Shown here piece by piece: positions 42,801 through 54,800 of a DNA stretch of 64,000 nucleotides. The translations under genes and the position numbers were made by a program. Source of the stretch: Galaxea fascicularis. Lineage: Eukaryota > Cnidaria > Anthozoa > Scleractinia > Euphylliidae. The stretch covers positions 19,565,516 through 19,629,515 of the forward strand of contig OX419340.1 of the NCBI GenBank assembly GCA_948470475.1, given 5' to 3'. Under the pieces are notes generated by a model. That model searched no databases. It had not been told where the DNA came from and saw only the letters and a list, made by a program, of their open reading frames with translations. Positions within the stretch are counted from its first letter, which is position 1. Every line of letters starts with the position of its first letter.

Positions 42801-45800
42801 CCAAGTTGTCTTCCACTAGAACATCTTGTGGTTACTTTGCATTAAAAAAGAAAGTTGAATTTTACCATTTACAACATAAGACTAGTTTTCGAAAGAAAAA
42901 GAGAACATGGCATTTTGTCAGATAACTTTGAAATCTCAATCAACTTACAATATTTTGTTCAGAAAATAGTATTAAAATATACTATTTTAAACCTAGTTTG
43001 CAATGGAAAATCTAACTCCAAAAATAGGGATAAAATTGAGAAATTAAACGAGACTTACCTTTAAGTTGAAGTTTGATTGAGATTCTATCACATGACCAAG
43101 GGAGGCATAAGAGATCACATGAGATAGCACAGCGCACGCGCCAGGTCATTCTTCAAAGATTGTGGGTGTGTCAGATAAATAACTGGCTGAGAACAAACAG
43201 CTGAGGCTCCCATATGGGAGGGTACATGGGAGGGCATGTGATCTCTTATGCCTCCCTTGGTCATGTGATAGAATCTCAATCAAACTTCAACTTAAAGGTA
43301 AGTCTCGTTTAATTTCTCAATTCTATCACATGACCGGAGGCATAGAGATCCCATGAGACTTTAAAGCTCTGACACGGCCACAAAGTAATGAATCAAATTG
43401 TGTTGTTTAATCAAACAAGATTGTCATTAGTAAATTACAATGGGAGTACCAATGAAGGGCCTGTTGCCCGGCTTAGACGCAATTGTTGAAATACATCATA
43501 AGTACAAATGCGTTGGCTCCATCAGTAATAATAAAGCAACATTTCTCCCAACAAAACAAACAGTAACATGCATACGAAAATGTCAACAAAAATTTAGTCC
43601 CTGAACCAAGTAGAGTACAGGAAATTATTTGTCTACGAGGACAAAATGGCATCAACCATGTTATTTTCTTTGGCTACTGGTTTGTTATAAAACTTGCTGA
43701 AGGTCTGGGCAGATGCCCATCCAATGGTACTTAGGATCACGTCTAGTGGCACATCCTTGGCATTTGCCTTAGAGGCTGTTGCAGCTCTGGTACTATGTGC
43801 AGTGAAGGTGGTTATATCTATACCAGAGAGTTTCAAAACCTCCTTAGTCCACCTCGAAATGGTGTCACGGGACACTGCCTTATGTGGTCGTACAAAGCTA
43901 AGAAACAGCTGTTTCTCACCAGTCCGGAGAGGAGTTGTTTTCTGGATGTATTCTTTCAATGTGGATAGTGGGCAAAGTTTGGGATCAGGTGTGTACTCAT
44001 TGATTACCAGAGGCTTACACTGTTGGCCTGGTTTGCTGGTTTTTGTGTGTTGCAGTAGTTGGAATTGACAGGAAGTGGTGTTCACAGTCATACCATCCAA
44101 GGAGAGTAGGTAGATAGCCTGTCCTCGCTGTCCTGTTACAAGCAGAAGCAGCATCACTAATTTTAATGTTAAAGACTTCAGTGAAATGGCGTCATGTGGA
44201 TGTAAGGTCCTGAGGTAAGTTAAAACTTTAGAAACATCCCAAATACAGTTGTATTTGGGTTGGGGTTTTCTGAGTTCATAAATTCCTTTAAAGAAGCGTA
44301 GTACCAAGGGGTGTGACCCAAAGTGTTTCCCACTGTCAACAGTAATAATGGACGAAAGTGCAGACCGCGCCGTATTTATAGTGGAGTAACTCAGGCCCTG
44401 ATTGTAAAGGGTCATGAGGAAGTCCAAGCCCTCATTTATCTTTGGTGAACTGTAAGTAATGCCTCTTTGATGACAAAATGCCAACCATTTTTCAATGCAT
44501 GTTTTGTATTGTTTTTGTGTGCCCATTCTCCAGGAAGCCATGAGGATCTTGGTAACATCTGGAGAAACATTGAATTGTGTGAAGGATTCCCGGAGAGCGG
44601 ACAGACCATTAGGTGTAGCTTGTTGTGCAGTGGGTGTACTTGTTGGGTGGCATGTTGCAGTAGGCTCTTCGAGGGTTTTAATATCCAGGGTTGATGGCAT
44701 AGCAGCTGTAGCACTTGTGAAAACCAGGTTTGAGTTGGCCAGACTGGGATGATCAGAATTCCTTTGGCTTGGTCCTGGGCAATTTTTTGTAGACATCTGG
44801 GGATTAGGCTTTAAGGGGGAAAAGCATAAAAGTTAAACTTTCTCCAGTCAATAGTGAGTGCATCTACGAAGGCACACCCAGGGTCAGGTTTCCAGGAACA
44901 ATACAATGGGAGTTGATTATTTAGCCTAGTGGCAAATAGGTCAATGTTCAACTCTGGGTATGAGGACAAAATAACTTGAAAGGCTTCCTTGTTCAGCATC
45001 CATTCATGTTTGTCCTGAAATTTACGAGATTTTGAGTCGGCACTAACATTTAATTTCCCTGCAATGTGTGTAGCTGAAACCCACAGCTGCCTCTGAATAC
45101 ACCAGTCCCAAATTTCTCGGGCGAGGGAATTTAACTGTGGGGATTTTGAACCCCCCATGTTATTAATATAAGCTACTGCCGTAGTGTTGTCTATCTGGAG
45201 CTGGATGTGGCCGTTAATGGTTTCTTTGCAAAATGACTTGAGAGCAAAGAAAGCTGCCTGTAATTCTAGTATGTTGATATGTCTAGTTCTTTCCAAGGAT
45301 GTCCATCTCCCTCCAACTTCGTGATCACCATATACTGCTCCCCAGCCTAAAGTTGAGGCATCAGTCTGAACGATCATGAAAGGGGTTGGATGGATAATGT
45401 CACGAGATGAATGTGGCATGTTGTCAATCCACCACGTCAGCTCTGCTACTGAGCTGGGTGTCAAAGTCATATGAGATTTGTAATCCCCCTTATGTGTTGT
45501 CAGGGCATAGGTTTTGTCCCTCTCCAGGGACCGGTAGTGTAAAGGCCCAAATTGGACACCTGGAAAGTTAGACACCATGAGGCCAATAACTTCGGCAACC
45601 TCTGAGATTAGAGGCCTGGTCACAGTACGTAACCTTTTGCAGGCTTCAACAGTTTTAAAAAAAATTTTCCCTTGTTGGCGAAACAGTCATGCTAAGAGAG
45701 TCAAGCCTAAACCCTAAAAATGTGAGGGTCTGAGTAGGTATAATGACAGATTTTGTGGGATGTAAGTGAAAGCCTAGGCGGTTGAACAAAAGTGCCGTGG

Positions 45801-48800
45801 CTTTAATGTTGCTGCTACATTCTCGAGCGCTGTCCCCTTGTAGGTAGGAGTCATCAATATACCCGAGGCTGAGATGGCCCAGGGTATGTAGGGAAGCATA
45901 AACTGGTTTAAGAAGTTTAGTGAAAATACGTGGGGCACTGGACAAACCATTTGGCAAACAGGTGTACTGGTAAAGCATACCATTAAACACAAATTTCAGA
46001 TATTTTTGGTGTTCTTTAGCAACTGGTACAGAGTAGTACGCATCTTTGAGGTCAATTGATGCCATAGAACACCCTGGCTTCATCATTCTAATGGCTGATT
46101 CAAGGGTGTCCATTTTAAAATGGTGGTATTGTACAAACTCGTTGAAAAGCTTGAGGTTAAGTATCACACGGTGGGACCCATCTGGTTTAGGTCTTAGGAA
46201 TATAGGGGAGACAAATTCACCAGGTTCTGGTGAGGAAACTTTCAGTACACCTTTTAGAAGTAATTTGTCAATTTCCACAGCGACGAGGTCATGCTGCGAC
46301 TGATTAAATGTACTTGGTCGCATATTAGCTTGAAATGGTATCATGCCTGGTTTGAACTCAATTTTGACCCCTTTTACACACTGTAATATTGTGGGATCAC
46401 TTGTAATTTCTTGCCAATGTGGTAAAGACCACATAATTTGGCCTGCTCTAAATGAACCCTGACCAGCAAGTAACATATGTACTTCATTAATTGCAGGGTT
46501 ACAGCTTAATAGTTGGCATACCTTTGTGGTTAAGGGACTTGTTTGCGTTAGGCCTGCTTTGATTCTCCCTCCTTCTTCAATCTTGTCCTTGGAGGGCGGC
46601 CTTTGGCCAAAAAATCATTCCTTGGCCGTTGATATGGGTGGAACCGTCGATTGCCTTGGGTTCCCTGGTTTGTACAATTGTAGCGACGGGCATTCGAGCC
46701 AGAATTTCCGTTGCGTGCAGTGTTAAGTTGCGGGGGGCGAACTTTCTTGGTAAGCTTGTTCGCTTCAGAGATGTCTTTGGTGAGTTTCGACAGGTCACCA
46801 AATAAATATTCGGAAGTGGCAGGCACTGTAGCTGCACTACATAAGGCTGCATAATCCTTGTGGAGATCTTTCTTCATCGCCTGGCGGCGAGTGCTGTTGA
46901 TATCATGGTAGCACTGCAATGACAAGGCGATGGCATCTGTTAGATATGTGATTAGCTCTTTGTCTTGAGCTTTGCCAGATGGCTGCTGTTGCAAAACATG
47001 GTCTGTTGCTTTAATAGTCGCCACCAACGAGGCGATCAAAGCATTCTGCGTTTTCTGTGACTTCGAATCCTGTGTACGAACAGGCGCAGGCAGCTGGTTC
47101 CAAATTAATGGATTTACTCGCGGCGTACGAAGTCCCTCCACGTTCTCCGGGCGGGAATATTTGTCGATCCTCATCTGTGATTCATCCTCGGGAAGTTTGT
47201 CTTTAAGCAAGCTCAAGACAATTTTAGCGAGGCCCTCGTCCACAGGGCGATCTGTTCTCTCGCTGAGGTCAAGTTCGGACGCGATGTCCTGCAAGAGGCT
47301 TTTCGTGCCGTCTTTAGTTTGTTCGGCTGGCGTACTGCCAAGCCTGGCGACGCGAGTGCTCAGAGACTCGATTTCATCATTATTCTCGTCTTCCACGAGG
47401 TTTTCTTCGATTTCGGGATCGATCTCTGCGAGTTCCACGGACTCCTTGAGGGTTGTCACTTGTTCTTTCAGGGCTTTTACCTCTGAAAGGATGGCTGAAA
47501 TTGCTTCAGTTAGTGCAGGCGTTTCCTGCTCTGTGATGTTCTCTCCATCGAGATCCGCCATGTCTGCGTGGCGGGAAAATTTCCCAACTACGTTGGGGCA
47601 GCAAAACGCTGTCGTTTTTTGTTTGCCAACTGCGTTGGCGCGTAGATCTGGTTCCTGCGAGTTAACTACGTTAACTTCCCAGATATTTTCTCCGTAGATT
47701 CTTGTAGAATTCTACTGATTCTTGTTAATCACAATGAAAAACAACCTTCTCGGCGAACTACACGTTGTGCAATGACCTGGCGCGTGCGCTGTGCTATCTC
47801 ATGGGATCTCTATGCCTCCGGTCATGTGATAGAATAGTATATTTTAAAGCTGTTTTGCATGTAGTGTTTGACTGATCCACATCAAAAAGGATTTTAGTAG
47901 CCTATTTTATGTATATTTTGTGAAGGAACAGACCTGAACCCTTTACTGTATGGAAAAATAGCAGAAAAACAGTATATTTTATTACTATTTTATAAAGCAA
48001 TACTATGGTTTTTAAATTTATAATAGGATTAAAATAGTCTATTTTACGGGCTATTTTTTGGTTTGTTGTGAGAAAATAGAGATAAAATACACCACTGCTT
48101 TTCATGTATTTTTAAAGTAGGGTTAAAATAGAAATAAAATACCTACAAAATAGATGCTCTATTTTCCTTATCGTGGAAAATAGTAATAAAATATAACTCT
48201 GCAAAATTAAAATAGGGTTAAAATAGGTGTGATAGCATTAAAATAGCTATAAAATAGAAATAAAATAGGGATGTTTTTGTAAGGGACCCTTTGTGTTTAC
48301 TTGAAATAGCATTGACAAATTTGAGAAAATCGAAGAAGTGATTTCATCTAAACTATGATGTTTTCGTTAAGATGCCTTAAGCAATTCAGAAGACCTATTT
48401 TGCTTTTCAAAATATTCAACTGTGTTTTACGCTGGGCAAAGTACACAAAGCAAACCACGGACTTGAAATGATGATGCAATCTTTTTCTCAGAATCTGATC
48501 AGCGAGCCAATTCCCCGGAGACCAGATATGAACTGCAGATACATCTGGTCAAACACCGAACCGCAAAGCAACTCTTTCATAAATTAAATTTAAAAAATCC
48601 ATGGACTTATATCAGGCCTTTGTGACTGTAGTTGATCTTTAACACAACAGCCAGATTCTCTTCAAAACTGCAGTCTTGAAATGATGATACAAATCTGATA
48701 AGTGGGGAAATTCCCTAAAGACCAGGTATGAACTGGAGATACGGCTGGGCAGACAATGAACCACGAAGCAATTCTTTCATACACCCGTAAATTAAATCAA

Positions 48801-51800
48801 AGAAAAATCTGTCAAATTGATCCACGGGCTGGAAATGGATTATATCAGGCGTTAGTGATTATGATGTAGTCGATTTGTAAGAAAAAGAAAAATTACACCC
48901 AAACCGAGTACTGTTACTGTGAAAATCCAAAAACCATGAACACTGTAATTGTGTTTCATCATGTGTGAGAAAACTAAACCACAAACAGTAACAGTAATTA
49001 GGTTGTGGTTTCATGTTGCTTCTGATTGGTTGCCGTACAATGGGAAAATAATGTCAAAATCAAATCAAAGTGTTCGCAGTTTTCGGATTGGCACAGTATT
49101 GATCTGAAATGATGGTGCAATATTTGTCTCAGCTGAAATCATTTTGTGTCACATAGCAAGTTGATAGTCATGCATATTATATTATAAACCCATAGTGCCA
49201 ACAGCCACAGATTGCTTCATAATACTATGGCTAGCCTAAAATCCAGCTTGATTAAAAAATATTTATATAAAGGTCTACAGAATTGCACATCTTGATCAAA
49301 ATAGCATAACCCGGATGTGATTAAATTGTCGATTTTCCTGACTTATCAAACAAATCGAATGGCCGGTCATTTGGTGTTTGGGCTGTTTGTTTGGCTAAAT
49401 ACACTTTGAATTTCCATGTAAAATTGCAAAATCACTGTAAAGCTCAATGTTTAGTAAAAATAACTTTTAAAAAAAGCAGAACAAAAAGAAAAAGAAAACA
49501 TAAATACCAAAGGAAGGTTGCCGTTGTCTGGATTTGAACCCAGGCTTTCCAGTCATTAGGGGATAGACATACCTATGGCCATTAGCACTATATGAACAGA
49601 TAATGAGGTGAAAATTGGCTATTTATTACAAATGACTAAGTACAAATAACCATTCTGCTCAGACACTGGTCCAGAAAAGGTGGGGACTTTTTAGAATATT
49701 GGGCACATGGTCTGACGTAACAAGTTAATCATCATTAATTACACATCACACTGGTAACGTCTCTTGGACTGAAGTTTTACTCAAAATTTTAAATTATGAT
49801 TGATGTAAACTAACATTTCAAGCAAAAAGGTGATCCAAATGGCAAAAACGTCCAGCTGCTTCAAAATCCGGCGAATTTCTTGTTATTAGAATCCTCCAAG
49901 CAGCCATCTCACTGATGTTATATTTTGTTTCACTGATAAGGAATAATATTGGCAATCCAAAAACAACATGCAGGTCTTAAAGTGACAGAGGGCCATTTCT
50001 TGTTTGGATTTCTGACAGTTTTTTGCAGCTTTGCTTTCTTATGAAAGAAATAAAACCATGTAGTATACCCACATTAATACTTCATACGAATGATTCATTT
50101 TCCAAGTTCAGTGCACAGGATGCAGAGGAGTTTTGTTCGATCGTATACACAACAAAATCTCACTTCGTTAATTCCAAAATATGTTTACTTTGTACAATAA
50201 AGATTTTCGAAATGAAACTGTTCTGAATTGTGGACGTTTTCTTCTTCCATATCCTGCTATCCCCTGATCTTGTCTCTGTTGTATGGCCCCAGTCCTGATA
50301 CGATCCACCATGTTTATTTGCATATACCACAGACCAAAGTACTGTGGATTACATTGAAGGGTGGCTTCCAGTAAAAGAGGATCGAGGAAAGGGAGGAAAC
50401 TGATTTAGGCTCAATTTTTTTATTCCTTTTATCTGATATAAAATTAAATGGAAAGGCCTCATATTTCGTATATAATAGTTTGGAAATGTCCACCAAATTA
50501 AACAAGTAGTCTGTTGAAATTTTCAAAAAACTATCAATCTTGGCATTCATGGAAGATTTGCGGCCTCATGACACCGCTTTCGTTTAATGTGTACCACCAT
50601 AACTGGTGATGGAAATGATGTCGTGTCAGCATCTACGCATGGTTGGAAGTCATTTCGATTGACAAATTGACAGAAGATTGACAATGGTATGGAAATACAT
50701 GTGCAATAAATTAAGTTTTCTGGAAACAAGGATCAATTTGTGGAATTTTTCCATCGAAGGTCTCAAGAGATTCCATTTCCAATCAGCTTTAGCTGTTGCG
50801 CACTGTTTCAATTAACAAATTGATGTCAATTCTGTTGAGTGGAATATTAATACTGCCTGCCAAAGCATGTTATCAGTAAGAGGACAGGTGCATAAAACTG
50901 ATCTCAATTTCTTTTTTACAATAATGAAACCTTAAATGTTTAAAATGTTTAATTTACAACAACATGAATAAAATATGAACAAAATTGTTGGTTGAGAAAA
51001 GCATGCAACAAAAAGCACAAGCAAAAGCCATCAATGAACCACAAAACTAAATATGGTTTTATTCTTGACATTGATCTGCTACAAAGACCAAAGTACTGTG
51101 GATTACATTGAAGGGTGGCTTCCAGTAAAAGAGGATCGAGGAAAGGGAGGAAACTGATTTAGGCTCAATTTTTTTATTCCTTTTATCTGATATAAAATTA
51201 AATGGAAAGGCCTCATATTTCGTATATAATAGTTTGGAAATGTCCACCAAATTAAACAAGTAGTCTGTTGAAATTTTCAAAAAACTATCAATCTTGGCAT
51301 TCATGGAAGATTTGCGGCCTCATGACACCGCTTTCGTTTAATGTGTACCACCATAACTGGTGATGGAAATGATGTCGTGTCAGCATCTACGCATGGTTGG
51401 AAGTCATTTCGATTGACAAATTGACAGAAGATTGACAATGGTATGGAAATACATGTGCAATAAATTAAGTTTTCTGGAAACAAGGATCAATTTGTGGAAT
51501 TTTTCCATCGAAGGTCTCAAGAGATTCCATTTCCAATCAGCTTTAGCTGTTGCGCACTGTTTCAATTAACAAATTGATGTCAATTCTGTTGAGTGGAATA
51601 TTAATACTGCCTGCCAAAGCATGTTATCAGTAAGAGGACAGGTGCATAAAACTGATCTCAATTTCTTTTTTACAATAATGAAACCTTAAATGTTTAAAAT
51701 GTTTAATTTACAACAACATGAATAAAATATGAACAAAATTGTTGGTTGAGAAAAGCATGCAACAAAAAGCACAAGCAAAAGCCATCAATGAACCACAAAA

Positions 51801-54800
51801 CTAAATATGGTTTTATTCTTGACATTGATCTGCTACAAAAAAATGTAAATGGCAAATTTTGACTACATGACTACAAGTTGCGACTACATTGATGATGATA
51901 GCATCTGATTGGTAAGAAAAACAGACAAACAAATTAGTTGGCAAGGTGTTGCTGCTCTTCGTGAGAGCCACCACAGGCTGTGATTTTCGGAAAGTCAATC
52001 TCTTGCAAACCAGGCAATGCTTGTGTTCTTTTTATTCTTCCATTTCATGGACATGTTAAATTAGTTTCTTGTCAGAAATATTGATGCATTGATGATTGCA
52101 TGCAGACAGCTAAAAGGTTTCCTATATTTTTATTCATTAAGTACTTTATATATGAAAGTCACATCAGCCAGTGATCGCCTCTTCTCCAGTGACATGAGGT
52201 TTGACTTCTTTAAGCGAATGTCGTTATTAGGGATCATCACTTTTCAAGATAAGTTTAGTCGCTCTTCTCTGTACTCCTTCCAACTTATCAATGTTTCTCT
52301 TTGTATATGGGGACCACACCACTGAACAATATTCCAAATTTGAATGAACCAATGAGCTGTAAAGAGTACGCAAGGTCTTGCGGTCATCTATACCTTTACA
52401 AGCATTCTGTTAGCCTTAGATACTACGTAATCTATATGAGGGTTCCACGATAAATGATGATTTGTAATAATCCCCAAGTCTTTTAACTCTTTAACCTCAG
52501 CCAGCTCAGAGTTTTCCAGAAAAAAAACTGGAAGTGAGTGGTTGAAACTGCTTAGTCATTTTCATAATTTTGCATTTCTTGACATTGAAGTACATGAAAT
52601 TCAAAACACTCCACTGATGCAGAGTATCCAGCTCCTGTTGAAACAGTTCAAGATCACCGGCCGTGTCATTGACTCTAGAACATTTACAATCATCAGCATA
52701 AAGAGCAATAGTACTGCCAGGAAGTACTACTTCGGGAAGGTCACTAATAAATATAATAAAAAAATAAAGGCCCTAATATAGATCTCTGAGGAACTCCAGA
52801 TGAGACATCAGACCAGCGAGAGGGTATACCATCCAGCACTGGTGATTGCTTATTATAGCTTTCACACCAATTCAATAGTGAGCCATTGATTCCAAAGTTG
52901 CACAACTTTTGCAACAAAACTGCATGGTTCACTTTGTCGAAGGCTTTGGAAAAGTCCAAAAAAACTTCATCAACTTGATCCTATCTCCCTTCTTCACTGG
53001 TAGCCAGGCCTGTAGTGTCATTGAGTTCAGCTCAATGCCTAGGATGGATAGGCATGTAGTGAGGCCCTCCAGCTTACGTGGGGGGAAGGGGGAGGCCGAG
53101 GTTGGAGCACAGCTGGGTGCATGCCTGCAAGATGTAGTGACAGACTGGAGAGGCAGGTGGGAGATGATACTAAAGCACTGCATGTCCAGGGGAAAGCGAT
53201 GGCCGACCAACATGATCCCTATACGACAATAAAAAACATTGGAGACACTTGAAAAAGAAATACTGGGAAGCACACGAGTGACAACGCACCATACGCTGAG
53301 CTAAGCAAAACCACAAGCACAAGCAAAGGCACACACATAAAGTACACAAGGACCGCTGTCCATTAGAATTGCCAGAAGACACCAAGGAGAAGTCCAACAC
53401 ACAAATAACACACACACACACACACCAGATGCAGGTGGCACACCCCAAAAATATACTGAATTAATGCCACGCCATGCCAAACAAACTGAGCAACTTAGTC
53501 GTTAGTCGTTAACTAAATTAAATTGCATTTAACCCTATCAAACATGGCAGATCATACCAGGAGGAGCCATACGACACAGACAAGACAAGAGAATATAGCA
53601 GAATTTCGCAGAAGAAAAACATTCACAATTCAGAACGGTTGCATTTCAGCAATCTTTATTGTACAAAGTAAACATATTTTGGATTTAACAAAGTGAGATT
53701 TTGTCATATACATTCGAACAAAACTCCTCTGCACCCTGTGTTGAGGGACCTTTAGATTTGAGTACGAGTACAAGATTGAATACGAGTACGACTTTTCAAA
53801 TCCTGTTTGCGTGCTTTAGATGATCACTAGCGACACAAATCTTGTTTCTACAATCTCAGGATCTCCTGGTAAGTAACAAGGAAGAGTGAGGGTTCAGGGG
53901 AGGTGACGGGTTTGAAATTAAAAATGCGTACTCGTACTCGATCTCGTACTCGTACCCAAATCTAAAGGTCCCTATTATGTTAGCCGCTTTTTTTAAAACC
54001 TATTTTTGTTAGTGTAGTTAGTAATCAGTGTTAGTTTAAATGATAGTATTTGTATACATGACTTTGTATTTGTGTGCTTGCAATCATCTTTGCAATAAGC
54101 AACAAAAAGTTGATTTAACAACATTATCGCAAAAATGGAGGTCAGGTGCCTGGGACAAGCGAACCCACCCCTTGCCTAGCAACCTCTGCCCCAGGATGTA
54201 AGACCACCCAGATGGCAGGCACTGCCCGCAACCCAGCCATGAGCCCCCAGCACCCACAGAACCCAGATGCCAGTCACACTGAAACAAGAATTTCAGTGGA
54301 AAGACTATGGAATAAATAGGAAGAGGACCAATAGACAAAAGAAATATACTCAACCAAGGGGGATGGGTGGGAAGGGAAAAATTGCAAGCCACTGAACAAA
54401 CACCCGACTGGAACAATGCCATGCGCGAAGACAAACTGTAATACAAGCATGAAGCAATGCACACATGAGCAGCAGAGGAGATTGCTGACCGCCAACAGTG
54501 GAACACATACTGAGAGAACGCCATAAAAAAAACCAAGATGCTACTAACACCATAACCAAAAAAAACATCAAGATGCTACTAAAGCCAACAACAACAACAA
54601 AGAAAACGCTTCTAACTCCCAGTTGTTAACTAAGTTAAATTACATTTAATCATGCATATTCAAAGTATAATGTTAGCAAATTGTAAGTAAGAGCTGGAGG
54701 ATGGGCCAATCAGGCAAGTGGTTGGAATGAAGAAATTCATAATGTTGGCTGAGTGTTTAAAGTGAACAATCTCCATGCAGCATTTGTTTTTATATGACCC

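Larger units (their letters stand above)
43036..47833 (-). mobile_element. DIRS-type tyrosine-recombinase retrotransposon, nearly intact
   Basis: Transcribed right to left: gag (47561-46548), RT (46476-45655), RNase H (45623-44811), tyrosine recombinase (44796-43633). The right terminus TTCTATCACATGACCGGAGG (inverted, ending about 47833) recurs inverted at 43320-43358. ACAGCGCACGCGCCAGGTCATT at 43130-43152 is complementary to 47770-47791. This is the split terminal and internal complementary arrangement that DIRS elements use to form circles. There is no LTR and no DDE integrase. No methyltransferase domain was recognised between RNase H and the recombinase. Confidence 0.92.
38712..48284. mobile_element. 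CACTA-like transposon, 9.57 kb, with nested DIRS
   Basis: Left end CCTTACGAAAATAGTGCCTA and right end, reverse-complemented CCTTACAAAAACATCCCTA, are flanked by GAC on both sides (38709-38711 and 48285-48287). Both ends run into long arrays of TAAAATAG-type units, in both orientations on the left. A 3-bp duplication plus extensive subterminal repeats are typical of CACTA/EnSpm elements, although the terminal CACTA bases are absent. The core holds a zinc-finger plus transposase-like remnant (41013-42145). Without the DIRS insertion the element would be about 4.8 kb. It lies in CFAP52 intron 3. Confidence 0.6.

Noticed and set aside
43694..47697. Plus-strand ORFs of 124 and 241 codons within the DIRS element
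   Set aside because: Antisense shadows of the recombinase and gag genes.
54084..54571. Membrane-like 150-codon ORF on the minus strand
   Set aside because: Overlapping Cys/Leu-rich readings in a repeat-like block; no ATG context or homology recognised.
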